Below are positions 44,888 through 56,100 of a stretch of 64,000 bases of DNA, one piece after another. The translations under genes and the position numbers were made by a program. Numbering within the stretch: the first letter of the stretch is position 1; every line of letters starts with the position of its first letter. Below the pieces are notes generated by a model. That model was not told the origin of the DNA. It did not search any database and was given only the letters and a program-made list of their open reading frames with translations. Source of the DNA: Streptococcus infantis (lineage in GTDB: Bacteria > Bacillota > Bacilli > Lactobacillales > Streptococcaceae); assembly GCF_018499575.1 (NCBI RefSeq), contig NZ_JAHDAP010000001.1:806001-870000 (forward strand), in the 5' to 3' direction.

Positions 44888-46240
44888 TTATCCCTTTAAC
44901 TCCGCTACAGTGTCGATGAAAAGATCTCCACGTACTTCAAAGTTAGCATACATATCCCAGCTTGCGTTAGCAGGACTGAGGAGAACGACATCACCCTCTT
45001 CTGCAAGTTCATAAGCCTTGCGAGTTGCATCAGCAATATCTGTCGCATCGACATAAGCAACACCAGCCTTATCCGCCGCATGTTTCACACGCTCTGCAGA
45101 CTGACCAAGGATGACCATTTTCTTAAGTCCAGTAATATCCGGAACCAACTCGTCAAACTCATTGCCACGGTCCAAACCACCAGCTATCAAGATAACCTTG
45201 CTATTATCGAATCCTGACAAGGCTTTTTGAGTTGCCAAGATATTGGTTGACTTGCTATCGTTATAGAATTTAACACCCTTGATTTCATCTACATACTGGA
45301 GACGGTGCTTAACACCACCAAAGGCTGACAAGGTTTCCTTGATCGTTTCATTGTCAACACCACGAAGTTTAGCAACGGAAATGGTTGCAAGAGCATTTTC
45401 CACATTGTGGCTACCTGGAACACCGATTTCATCCGCTGCCATAACCTTTTCTCCACGGAAGTAGAGAAGACCATCTTCAAGATAAGCTCCGTCAACCTTT
45501 TCAAGTGTTGAGAATGGTACTACAGTCGCGTTTGTCTTTGTAGCAAGTTCTTTAGCTAATTCCTGGTTGAAGTTTAATACTAAGTAATCATCTGCTGTCA
45601 TATTGCTTTGAATATTCCACTTAGCTGCCACATAGGCTTCAAAAGAACCGTGATAGTCAATATGTGTTGGCATAAGGTTGGTGATAACAGCAATTTCAGG
45701 ATGGAATTCCTGGATTCCCATCAATTGGAAAGAGGATAACTCCATGACAAGGGTATCCTTATTAGTCGCTGTTTGAGCCACTTGGCTAGCAGGATAACCG
45801 ATATTTCCAGACAAGAGTCCATTTTGCCCGGCAGCAGTCAGAACTTCTCCAATCATAGTTGTAGTCGTAGTCTTACCATTAGAACCCGTAATACCGACGA
45901 TTGGTGCCTCTGAAATCAAGTAGGCCAGCTCAACCTCTGTCAATACTGGAATACCTTTTTCTAGGGCTTTTTCAATCATAGGATTGCTATAAGGAATTCC
46001 TGGATTTTTTACCATGAGGGCAAAATCTTCATCTAACAATTCCAAAGGATGTCCACCAGTGACAACCTTGATGCCTTCTTCCAAAAGGCTCTGAGCTGCT
46101 GGATTTTCTTCAAAAGGCTTGCCATCATTAACCGTTACGATAGCACCTAGCTTGTCCAAAAGACGAGCAGCTGATTCACCAGATTTGGCTAAACCTAGGA
46201 CTAATACTTTCTTATTTTCAAATTGATTAATTCGTTTCAT
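44888..46240 (-). CDS. murD: UDP-MurNAc-L-alanine--D-glutamate ligase
   Basis: A 450-residue Mur ligase that adds D-glutamate to UDP-MurNAc-L-Ala. The N-terminal [21 protein letters not shown] loop [16 protein letters not shown] (about residues 115-130), [17 protein letters not shown] and the C-terminal [20 protein letters not shown] are all typical. First gene of murD-murG-divIB, with an extended -10 (TGG-TAAAAT, 46268-46273, minus strand) about 28 nt upstream. Confidence 0.97.
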   Translation of the reverse strand: MKRINQFENKKVLVLGLAKSGESAARLLDKLGAIVTVNDGKPFEENPAAQSLLEEGIKVVTGGHPLELLDEDFALMVKNPGIPYSNPMIEKALEKGIPVLTEVELAYLISEAPIVGITGSNGKTTTTTMIGEVLTAAGQNGLLSGNIGYPASQVAQTATNKDTLVMELSSFQLMGIQEFHPEIAVITNLMPTHIDYHGSFEAYVAAKWNIQSNMTADDYLVLNFNQELAKELATKTNATVVPFSTLEKVDGAYLEDGLLYFRGEKVMAADEIGVPGSHNVENALATISVAKLRGVDNETIKETLSAFGGVKHRLQYVDEIKGVKFYNDSKSTNILATQKALSGFDNSKVILIAGGLDRGNEFDELVPDITGLKKMVILGQSAERVKHAADKAGVAYVDATDIADATRKAYELAEEGDVVLLSPANASWDMYANFEVRGDLFIDTVAELKG

Positions 46241-46267
46241 ATCTAGAACTCCATTTCTACTCTTACT

Positions 46268-46273
46268 ATTTTA
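46268..46273 (-). promoter_or_regulatory. Extended -10 promoter for murD-murG-divIB
   Basis: TGG-TAAAAT on the minus strand about 28 nt before the murD start, beyond the terminator of the upstream ABC transporter. Confidence 0.55.
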
Positions 46274-46292
46274 CCATTTTTATGAAAATAAA

Positions 46293-46310
46293 AAAGCCAC
46301 AAAGGGCTTT
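46293..46310 (-). terminator. Terminator after the ABC permease
   Basis: AAAGCC / GGCTTT hairpin followed on the minus strand by TTTTTATTTT, about 26 nt behind the permease stop. Confidence 0.8.
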
Positions 46311-46336
46311 CTTATTTGTTTTTTGTCCTCTACCAA

Positions 46337-49042
46337 CTATTCTACAGATTTGAGGGCTTCTAACATATCCACCTTTCGGAGATAATGATTGACAAAAAAT
46401 CCTAGAATGGTCAAAATGACACTAACGTCTAAAACTGGGATGAGATAAACTTCCCAACCGACCTTGGGTTGAAAACGGAAGGTACCAGGAGCAATCATTT
46501 GAATGAGAAATTGATGGAGATAAAAGCCTGAGACTAGACCTAAAATCATTCCAACCAGTGACAGTATGATGGTCTCCCGATAGATGTAAAGGGTCACTTC
46601 TTTGTTATGAAAACCAAGAACTTTGATGGTTGAGAGTTCCCGAATCCGTTCAGCAACATTGATATTGGTCAAATTATAGAGAATCACAATGGCTAGTAGC
46701 ACTGATACTAGCACCAAAATCGCCATGGTATGATTCAGAGAATTAGCAAAACTTTCAAAGAGCTGAATAGTTGAGGCATTTTGAACGAGGCCACTGACAG
46801 CTGCCTGGTCCATAAATTCTCCTGCGACGGTTTCAGTATTGGCTTCACTTTTATCCTTGAGTTGGACCAGATAAGTATTCATCTTGGGAGCTTGACCATA
46901 AATTTCCTCATAGGTAGCCTGATTCATATAAACAAAATGTCCCACGTAGTGTTCGGTAATGGCTCCAACCTTAAAGGTTTTCCCATCTATGATAAAGTTA
47001 TCACCAACAGAAACTCCTGCCAACTGGGCTAATTTTTCAGTCAGAACAACTCCGTTAGATAAGCTCAGTCTTTCCCCATTTTTTTCTAAGATGACAAAGG
47101 GAGCCAGATCATCTTGATCCGTTACCATGATGGTCACTGTCTGAACTCCAGCCTTGCCAGTATACTTTTCCTCAATCTGCTTAGAGTATATCAATCGATA
47201 GCTTTCAACTTCATCACTCTGCAATTTTTCTTCTAGTCTTGCCTTATCAGAATATGAAGCTCGAGAATTGACAGAGAGAATCATCTGATATTGTTGCAAA
47301 TCATTAAACTGCCTGTCAGCCACTCCAACCACAGAGGATTGAATACCAAGCCCTGCAAAGAGGAGAGCTACTGAACCTGCAACTCCAAAAATGGTCATCA
47401 GCATGCGTTGTTTGTAACGAAAAATGTTGCGGGAAGTTACCTTTTGGGTAAAGCTCAAATGAGACCAGATAAAGGTCATGCGCTCCAAGAGAATTTTAGA
47501 ACCCTTGACTGGTGGCTTGGGTAGTAATAATTGCGCTGCTTCTTCATGCAACTCTCTACGAGATACAAGGTAGGCAGGTAAGACACTAGCTACTAAGCTT
47601 AGCCCTAGAGCCAAGCAACTATAGGTCCAGTAGAAATATTGCTGACTTTCTCCAACAATCATTCGCTCAGTGATGATATGCGAAATAGTAGGTGCTAGGA
47701 TGTAATGACCAATCAAAATTCCAAAAAAAGTACCTAGAGTCCCAGCAACCTGACCATAAATCACAAACTTAGCAATGATATCTTTACTATGGTAGCCTAA
47801 AGCCTTGAAAATACCAGCATTGGTTCTTTCCTCGTCTACAAAACGGGTCATAGTCGTAAAAGTAACCATGGCTGCAACGGCATAGAGAACAACTGGAAAG
47901 ATATTACCAACGGAACGAATACTCATAGCCGAGTTACTATACATGAGATAACCTTGGCCAGTTGGAGAACTCTTTCGATTATAGACATGATAGCTTGGCT
48001 CTATCAGAGCATTGACCTCATCCTGACTGGTCTGCCACTTAGCTTTTTCACTCGACAGATCCTTTTCAGCCTGGCTTAGCTTTTCCTTTTCCTGCTTGAG
48101 TTGCTCTTTGGCTTCTTCTAACTGACTAGATGCTTGACTTTTTTGTGGTTCTGGTAGTTGGCTCACTTGATTTTCTTGAACTTGTAAGCGCCTTTCGATT
48201 TCCTGTAGGCGACTCTTGCCAGCTGTCAAATTACTTTCAGCCTCGTCCAGTTGTTTCTTGCCTTCATCAAGTGACTCTTGAGCATCCTTCTTCATTTTCT
48301 CTAGCCGCGCTTGACCATTATCAGCAAGTTGTTCCTTAAGAGTCGCTTCTTCAGCCTCCAGCTTTTTTTCGTAATCGCTGGAAAAAGGATTAACATCTGT
48401 TAGACTAGTAAAACGCAAGCGGGCAATCGTGTAAACAGAGCTCTTAAAATTATCTTCAGTTACGACACAGTAGGCTGCTAGATTCCCATTGCCACTAGCT
48501 GAACTCCCCATATCCGTTTTTGAAAAAATATCTGGAGAGTGGACAAAACCTGTAATAGTATAACTATCACGTTTTAATTGAGAATTACTGCCCTTTTTTT
48601 GACTCAAATAAATGACTTGACCAATCTGATAGCGATCTTTCCAAAAGTCCGCCAAGGCTAACTCATCCTCTTGTTCAGGCAAACGCCCTTGGATCACCTC
48701 AAATTTTGAAATCTTGTCTGTCTTAGAAAATATCCGTATGGCATCTTGGGTGTTTGCTAGAGTCAAATCTGTCATATAACCAAACTCGACATCTGCTCCT
48801 GATAGATTTTGCAATTCTTCCTGGTCTGCCTGATCTAGACCATAATCTGCTATGACGGACATATCTGCCAGATTGGCTTTTTGAATATAATCCCAAGCTG
48901 TTCGCTCCATATTGGGACTAGCAACCTTGAGACCGACCAAGGCCAAAGACCCCAACATCATCAGAGTCAGGATGGATAAAAACCGTCCCTTTGAACCTGT
49001 GAAAGACTGGAGTAGGTCTTTCCAATATGTCTTTCTTTTCAT
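46337..49042 (-). CDS. FtsX-like ABC transporter permease with coiled-coil domain
   Basis: A 901-residue membrane protein. One membrane segment near the N-terminus is followed by a large extracellular region with a long coiled coil (about residues 230-340, LDEGKKQLDEAESNLTAGKS...EKEKLSQAEKDLSSEKAKW). Then come three membrane segments of a first FtsX domain, a second extracellular region and a C-terminal FtsX domain. Such MacB-like or BceB-like permeases do not import but transmit force, often for lipids, peptides or hydrolase control. The start at 49042 (MKRKTYWKDLLQ) has GGAG 7 nt upstream and lies 1 nt behind the ATPase stop; a longer frame to 49111 is rejected. Confidence 0.9.
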   Translation of the reverse strand: MKRKTYWKDLLQSFTGSKGRFLSILTLMMLGSLALVGLKVASPNMERTAWDYIQKANLADMSVIADYGLDQADQEELQNLSGADVEFGYMTDLTLANTQDAIRIFSKTDKISKFEVIQGRLPEQEDELALADFWKDRYQIGQVIYLSQKKGSNSQLKRDSYTITGFVHSPDIFSKTDMGSSASGNGNLAAYCVVTEDNFKSSVYTIARLRFTSLTDVNPFSSDYEKKLEAEEATLKEQLADNGQARLEKMKKDAQESLDEGKKQLDEAESNLTAGKSRLQEIERRLQVQENQVSQLPEPQKSQASSQLEEAKEQLKQEKEKLSQAEKDLSSEKAKWQTSQDEVNALIEPSYHVYNRKSSPTGQGYLMYSNSAMSIRSVGNIFPVVLYAVAAMVTFTTMTRFVDEERTNAGIFKALGYHSKDIIAKFVIYGQVAGTLGTFFGILIGHYILAPTISHIITERMIVGESQQYFYWTYSCLALGLSLVASVLPAYLVSRRELHEEAAQLLLPKPPVKGSKILLERMTFIWSHLSFTQKVTSRNIFRYKQRMLMTIFGVAGSVALLFAGLGIQSSVVGVADRQFNDLQQYQMILSVNSRASYSDKARLEEKLQSDEVESYRLIYSKQIEEKYTGKAGVQTVTIMVTDQDDLAPFVILEKNGERLSLSNGVVLTEKLAQLAGVSVGDNFIIDGKTFKVGAITEHYVGHFVYMNQATYEEIYGQAPKMNTYLVQLKDKSEANTETVAGEFMDQAAVSGLVQNASTIQLFESFANSLNHTMAILVLVSVLLAIVILYNLTNINVAERIRELSTIKVLGFHNKEVTLYIYRETIILSLVGMILGLVSGFYLHQFLIQMIAPGTFRFQPKVGWEVYLIPVLDVSVILTILGFFVNHYLRKVDMLEALKSVE

Positions 49043-49043
49043 C

Positions 49044-49745
49044 TCAGTACTCCAAATCATCAATATCCTGTGGTTGAGGATTGATAACAACGCTCTTGAC
49101 ACCAGCATCATGCATCTGAATCACGCGATCAGCTATGGGAGCTAGCGAAGCATTATGAGTCACGATGATAACGGTGGCTCCTTTTTTACGTGACATATCT
49201 TGAAGAATCTTTAGAACCTGCTTACCAGTCTGGTAATCCAAGGCTCCCGTTGGCTCATCACAAAGGAGAATTTTAGGATTTTTAGCCACCGCTCGGGCAA
49301 TGGAGACCCGTTGTTGCTCGCCACCAGATAGCTGGGCTGGAAAATTATTGAGACGATGGCCTAAGCCAACATCCTTTAAAACCTGCTCAGGATCCAAGGC
49401 ATCTGCAACAATTTCTGAAGCTAGCTCGACATTTTCCTTAGCAGTCAAGTTAGAAACCAAATTATAAAATTGAAAGACAAAGCCAACATCATCTCTGCGA
49501 TAGTTGGTTCTCTGATGAGAAGTGAAATTCGAGATATTGGTCCCGTCAATCCAAACTTGCCCTTCATCATTTATATCCATTCCGCCTAGAATATTCAAAA
49601 CTGTTGACTTTCCTGCTCCAGATGAACCAAGGATAATGACCAGTTCTCCCTTTTCAATCTCGAAGTTGACATCACGATTGGCTACGATTTCTGTGTCTCC
49701 TGTATGATATCTCTTATAGCTATTTTTCATTTCAATGTAAGCCAT
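49044..49745 (-). CDS. ABC transporter ATPase (MacB/LolD-type)
   Basis: A 233-residue ATPase: Walker [20 protein letters not shown] (near 36-54), the LolD-type [22 protein letters not shown], signature [16 protein letters not shown], Walker [17 protein letters not shown]. It powers the FtsX-type permease encoded 1 nt downstream. The GxxLD and QFYNL features place it with exporters or mechanotransmission systems rather than importers. The substrate is unknown. Confidence 0.92.
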   Translation of the reverse strand: MAYIEMKNSYKRYHTGDTEIVANRDVNFEIEKGELVIILGSSGAGKSTVLNILGGMDINDEGQVWIDGTNISNFTSHQRTNYRRDDVGFVFQFYNLVSNLTAKENVELASEIVADALDPEQVLKDVGLGHRLNNFPAQLSGGEQQRVSIARAVAKNPKILLCDEPTGALDYQTGKQVLKILQDMSRKKGATVIIVTHNASLAPIADRVIQMHDAGVKSVVINPQPQDIDDLEY

Positions 49746-49901
49746 CCTATCTCCTCCTCTTCTATCCCTATTTTCATCTTTATTATAACTCTTTTGAGGA
49801 GAGAAAGAAAGCTTATCCTTGTAGACTTTAGAGAGATTTTTAAACTTCTAAAAAGCACTGAAAACAGGCCAGTATGACCTTGCCTTACTCACCTTATTTC
49901 T

Positions 49902-50030
49902 AATACTCTTCAAACCACGTCAGCTTTGCCTTGCCGTACTCGAGTACAGCCTTCGGCTAGCTTCCTAGTTTGCTCTTTGGTTTTCATTGACTATAAGGCA
50001 ATTCTCCTAGTTTGATGTTTGGTTTTTGTA
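49902..50030 (-). repeat. Truncated BOX element (boxA and boxC) with a partial second boxA
   Basis: Read on the minus strand, 49964-49997 matches boxA (TATAGTCAATGAAAACCAAAG, then AGCAAACTAGGAAGC) and 49902-49935 matches boxC (AAGGCAAAGCTGACGTGG, then TTTGAAGAGTATTA). The boxB units are missing. A degenerate piece at 50007-50027 repeats the CCTAGTTTG.TGTTTGGTTTT part. The rest of the 438-bp gap between bgaA and the ABC operon holds the bgaA terminator and an AT-rich stretch with a possible TATAAT (49782-49787) for the ABC genes. Confidence 0.85.
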
Positions 50031-50071
50031 GAAAATCATCTCAATCTTCTTTTGCAATTGAGTCTTGAAAT

Positions 50072-50129
50072 AAAAAAGCGAACAAGACCAGATTCTGTTT
50101 ATCAGAAAACTAGTTTGTCCACTTTTTTA
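50072..50129. terminator. Long hairpin terminator after bgaA
   Basis: AAAAAAGTGGACAA pairs with TTGTTCGCTTTTTT through two G-T pairs, with an inner TTCTG...CAGAA stem. T runs flank both sides. About 55 nt behind the bgaA stop. Confidence 0.8.
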
Positions 50130-50183
50130 GTTAAGTTTGGATTGTTAGTCCAATCTCTATGATCAACATAATGTCAGATCATT

Positions 50184-53100
50184 TTATTCTTCGTCTTTTC
50201 TCTTGCCCATTGCAAACAAACCTAGGAGCATTCCCATAACACCTGCTGTTGCAAGAATAGCATTTTCCTTAGCACCTGTTTCTGGGAGAATATTTTGACG
50301 ACTTGCAGGTGCCTGATAAGTCTTGTCTTGTGACATAGCGAGAGCTACAAGAGATTGATTATCTTTGTACTCTGGGACATCATTGACAGCTGCTTCAACT
50401 CCGTTTACACCACCTGTGTATTCCGGTACATCGTTAACTGCTGCAAAGACTGCATTAGCCCCACCTTTATACTCTGGGACATCATTGACAGCTGCTTCAA
50501 CTGCATTCACACCTCCAGTGTATTCTGGAACTTCATGAACTGCTGGTGCAACTAGCTTCGATCCTCCTGTATATTCCGGAACTTCATAAACTGCTGGTTC
50601 AACTCCATTCACACCTCCAGTGTATTCTGGAACTTCATGAACTGCTGCTTCAACTGCATTCGCGCCTCCAGTGTATTCTGGAACTTCATAAACTGCTGGT
50701 TCAACTCCATTCACACCGCCTGTAAATTCTGGAACTTCATGAACAGCCGCCTCTTCTCCGTTCACACCGCCTGTAAACTCTGGGACTTCGTGTACAGCTG
50801 GTTCTGTCTTAGCACTTTCAACATCTGCTTTCGTCAATTGAATGCGGTATTCCTTAACGTGTTTACCACTTTCTGAAACAAGATGGATCAAGACTGGAAG
50901 TTTGTCGTCACCACTATCAACAACAGTTGCTGCAACTTGCTCGCCAGCTTCTACTGTCACTTTAGGACGATTTCCACGGTAGGTTACTTGGTAATCCACA
51001 CGATCTTCAGAGAAGTCAGCAATCTCTTTACCATCCACAAGAAGTTTGGCAGCTGTACTATCCTTAGGTTCCTCACTTGGAGCGATAAAGGCCATCTCTG
51101 TAATAGCTACACCCTTGGTATCCGCTTTTCTTTCCATGCGCCATCTCATAGCCTTCGCTTTGACTGGAGCAAAGGTTACATGGATATCCGTTCCTGCTTG
51201 AATCTCTTGATCCGCACGGTATTCAACTTTCTCCCAGTTAGAAGGGGTGTTGAATGGGTGTTCTGGATCGTATGGTTGGTAGTTAGAGTAGTATTCTGGC
51301 GAATCAAATTCTGGTCCCACATAGCGCTCTAAGACTAGTTTAGAAGGCGCATCTGTTCCGCCATCTGAGAAGAATCGAATGCTTCCTTCAGCGACTGTAC
51401 GTTCAACAATCTTGCCAGCTTCTCTAAAGATAACCCCTACTGAAACTTCTGGATTATCAGATGGAGTTGGAGACCAGTTGGTCCAACGACGGGTTTCATC
51501 ATCAGAACCATCGTTAACATAGTCCACACGATCATGAGAATTTGGATCAATATCATTGGTTGCTGAGGCAAATGAACGGTTGCTATCATCATCGAAATCA
51601 GGGTTGTCTGATAGGTTTTCACCGAGTTTATCAGTCACACGTACTGCTACTTCAGCAGTTAAATCAGTACCTAAAACGCGACCACGAACTGTAAATTCAC
51701 CTGCAGTCGCTAGATTTTCAGCTGGAACTTCATCCCATTCAACTGCCAAGTCTTTGACTTCATAGCCATCTTTACCTGAGAAGTAAACAGCGACTTTCGC
51801 AGGTAACTCAAGTGTATGCCCCTTAGCAACCAAGCGTGATGTTTTCACAGCAACAACAGGTTTACTTGCTAGCAAGTCCTTATCATTTGTAAAGTGTAGA
51901 CGGTACTCTCCTAGAATATCTCCATTTTCAGCCTTAACAACAACACGAACTGGATCACCTTCATGTACGCTTGGAATCACTGTAGCAATACCATTATCTG
52001 ATACACTTGCTGTTACAGTTGGTACCTTGTCTTCCTTAGCTTCTAAATAATAGTCAGTCAAGCCAGGGTTAAAGTTTGGCAAATCTTTTCCATCTACTTG
52101 AATTTGAGCTTGAGCTTTCTTAGCTGCTGCTACTTGTTTAGAGAAGACTTGCATTTCTGTAATAGAAGTTCCCCATTTACCATCTGGTCTAACCATACGG
52201 ATACGAACTGCATAGGTATTGACTTTATCAAAGCTAAAGTGGGTCATTTCTCCAGCTCTCACTTGATCTGGAGCTTTAAGATTTGTCACTTGTTTCCAAT
52301 TACGATCATCGTTAAAGACATGGTCTTCACTAGCAACAAAGCTTGGATTCTTAGGAACTGTTGGAACATCTTTTCCTACATAGTATTCAATCACATAAGA
52401 CTTAGGTGCACCAACACCGTGGTCTTCGTGGAAGGCAACATTGAGATTGTCAACCGAACGTTTAGACAAGATACCAGAATCACCAAAGAGAATTCCTACC
52501 GATGCTTCACTTGTACGTTTCCAGTTAGTCCAACGGTTTGCTGGTTGGTCGTTAAATGAGATTAGTTTGTCATTAACATTGGCTACTGAGTCGCTTGGAT
52601 TTGAGTCTGATGCAAAGGCAAGTGGCAACTCAGAACCTGTCCACTGGTCAGAAATGTTAGCACCAGTTTCTGTCTGAGCAGACACACGAACATGAAGTTT
52701 GGTTGGTAGTTGAGTACCTTCCACATGTCCTGTCACTGTAAAGCTACCTTCTTGTGCATATTGGCTCGGGTCAATAGCATCCCAAGTCACCTTAGCTGAA
52801 GATACTTGGCCGTTTGAGTGGTAAGTACGAACACTTTCTGGCAATTGAGGAGCTTCTGAAACAGGAGTTGTTGTCGTCACTTCTTCGACTGCAATGATAC
52901 CTTCTACAGAAACTTTTGCATGAGCTTCGTTTTCGATTCCTTCAACTTTACCTAGGACATCAAAGCTGTGGTATTTAGCAAGGTCTTCCTTAGCAATTGC
53001 TTGCCAAGTCACCTTGTGAACTTTTGGAAATCCTTTGTCGTACTCTACAGTTACTGTCTCAGGTAGACTTGGTTCTTGGTTCAAACCTGTCACAACACTA

Positions 53101-56100
53101 ACTGGACGAATGGCTTGGACAACTTTGCTTTCAGTGTTTGCTTGGATGTTCAAGTCAATCTGACCTTCTGCTCCTTCAAATTGAGCTTTCAAAGTTACTT
53201 GACCAGGTTTATGCAATTCAAGCATACCTTTACGAACAGCTACGTCTCCTTGACCTGATGTAGAGAAGCTTACCTTGTCAGCCTTCAATTCTGCCTGTGT
53301 ACCATCTTGATAGTGAGCCAATACCTTGATACCAACTGTTTGGTCTTCTTTCAGTGCAGCTGCATTTTCTACTTCTAGGCTCAAACGTTCAATCTGCGGA
53401 GCTTCCTGCAAGAACTGGATAGCGTAAGTTTGCAATGCTCCACCATCATTTGGTTGAACATAAATACTTGCACGCATACCATTTGCTTCGTTAGCTTGAA
53501 TAACAGTCACTTGCGCATTTTCAGCTAAAGCTTTGACTTCAGGTAAAGCAGTTCCATAAGCAAGTTTATGGTATAGAACTGGTTGATCCGTTGAGAGCCC
53601 TTCTACAGGCTGGTCTGCTACAGTTACAGTCGGTACTACTGGAGCAGCTGCTTGACCTTCTGCGACTACAAAGGTCGCATCGATTTGGTCATCACCTGAA
53701 ATTCCTTTAGCTTGGATACGAGAGCCTGGGATAGCTAATTTAGCTTGATCTTCTGCTGCAACTTCCCACTTATCAACATCATAACTTCCTACAGTACCAT
53801 CTGACAATACATAGGTAACAGATGGGTCAACCGTACTTAGATCTGTAGTTGGTGCAATTCTCTTAACTACCGGTAATTCTGTTTCGAGGGCCAAGACTTC
53901 AACACGCGCTTCTACATCACGACCATTTGCCACACCTTTAACAGTAAAGATACCAGGTTCGTTGACATTAACTGCTGACCATTCTACTGGAAGTTTTTCA
54001 CGGCTACCATCACTATAAATAAATGCTACTTTTGAAGGCATTTTCGCTTCTTGACCAATAACGGTACGTACTTTAGGCACTTCTGTTCCTAAAACTGTTT
54101 TTTCTGCTTGGTCTTTTTTACCTGTGAAGATCGTTGTTTGACCAGATTTCAAGAAATCAGAGTGGGCAGTCAAAGTGAATTTCCCTGCTTGCTCCGTTGA
54201 TTTGACAATCACAACACCCTTACCATTAAAGGCTTTGCGAATCCATGAACCATCTGCTTGTTCTTTGTAACGTTCGCGGCTGGCTTGTTCCCCGTTGTCC
54301 ACACCGACAATCTGACCTTGTCCATGTAACTGGAAGCGAACTAGGTTATTGGCAGTTGGAACTACGTTTCCTTTGCTATCAACGATTTCGTAGTAGATAT
54401 AAGTAAGGTCTTTTCCGTCAGCTGCAATAGCATTTTCTTCTTTGACCAAACGAACCCCTGCAGGTTCTCCAGCAGTCACAATCTTATCACGAGCAATGAT
54501 ATTACCTGCTTCGTCACGAGCTACTGCTTCTAAAGTACCAGCTTCAAAAGCAACCTTCCATTCAAGGTAAAGTTCATTCGGTTTAGCACCCTCTTGGTAA
54601 GTACGTCCATCACTTGTTTGTTTTTTAGTAAATGTCTTCTTGCCTAGAGTATTACCATTCAAGAATAGTTCTACACTTGCCGCATTAGAATAGGCACGGA
54701 CTGGAATATTACCATCTGCATCCGCTACATTCTCTTTTAGGGTAGGATTTCCCCAGTTCCAGTGAGGAAGCAAGTGAACCATTGGTTTCTTCTCAGCAGA
54801 AACCCATTGGCTTTGGTACAAGTAGTAGTCATTTTTTGGAATACCTGCTGTATCTACGATACCAAAGTAAGAACTCTTAACTGGTGTGTGGTTTTGGTTG
54901 TGCCATGGAGTAGGTTCACCGATATAGTCCGTACCTGTCCAGATGAACTGACCTGCATAACCTGCATTGTCACGGTCAAAAGTCCAAGATGCAGTAGCTG
55001 TTTTACCCCAGCCAACACGGTCATTACCGTAGTCTGATTGCTCGTAATGACGGTAAGCCTGATTGCTGTGGACCAATTCACGTTCTGGTCGGAAATAACT
55101 TCCACGTGTACGAGTAGCTGAGGAAGTTTCAGAACCGTAAATCAACCAATTTGGATGTTTCGCACGAAGTTTCTTGTAGTTGTCTTCTGAATAGTTAAAT
55201 CCAACCGCATCAAGTTCATTGGCAATCTTTTCATGGTCACCACTACCATCACCAAAGCGGAACTTATCTGCTCCCATAGTGACATAGCGTGTCTTATCAA
55301 CAGCCTTAATAACTTGAACCAAGCGTTTAACTGTTGATAAAGAACGAGGTTTTCCGTCTGCTTCACCGATTTCATTACCGATAGACCACATAACGATAGC
55401 AGGGTTGTTCTTTCCTCGTTCAACCATGGTACGAAGGTCAAAATCAGACCATTTTTCACCTTTCTTAGCATCTGGGTGAGTGGCATCTTTGTCAAAGAAG
55501 CGACCGTAGTCATACTGTTTCTTACCACCATACCAAGTATCGAAAGCTTCTTCTTGGACCAACAAACCAAGCTCTGCGGCAATTTGTAAAGTTTGCTCAC
55601 TAGCTGGGTTGTGAGTTGTACGGATAGAGTTGACACCCATATCCTTCATTTGTTTCAGACGACGGTATTCTGCCTTATAGTTTTCTTCAGCCCCTAGAGC
55701 TCCATGGTCATGGTGAAGAGAAACACCATGGAATTTAATGCGTTCACCATTCAAAGAGAAGCCTTCATTTGGTGTCCAGTTGTAATAACGGTAACCAAAC
55801 AAGTCCTTCTTAGCATCGACCAATTGACCATCACGATAGACACGAGTCACCAATTCGTAAAGAGCTGGTTGGTCGCTATGAACTGTCCAAAGTTTTGGTT
55901 TATCAACTTGTAAAATAGCATTTAAGCTAGCTGATTGATGAGCTTTCAACACTTGACTAGCTGTACGAACTAGATCAGTTACAGCTTGACCATTACGTTC
56001 GATGATTTGGTATTCAGCAAGAATTTCATGATCTTTATCATCAGTATTGACAATCTTACTTGTTACATGAGTATCAACCTTGCCATTCTGTTGTTTTTCA

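Noticed and set aside
48010..48330. Coiled-coil stretch of the ABC permease as a separate gene or fusion
   Set aside because: It is in frame, and FtsX-type permeases with such extracellular coiled coils are known.
50343..50801. Regular 51-bp repeats that could suggest a CRISPR array
   Set aside because: They are in frame, code for 17-residue units in BgaA, and have no unique spacers.
50355..50876. Plus-strand open frames over the bgaA repeats (I/V/F/C-rich products)
   Set aside because: They are antisense shadows created by the periodic repeat; there is no ribosome site or promoter.
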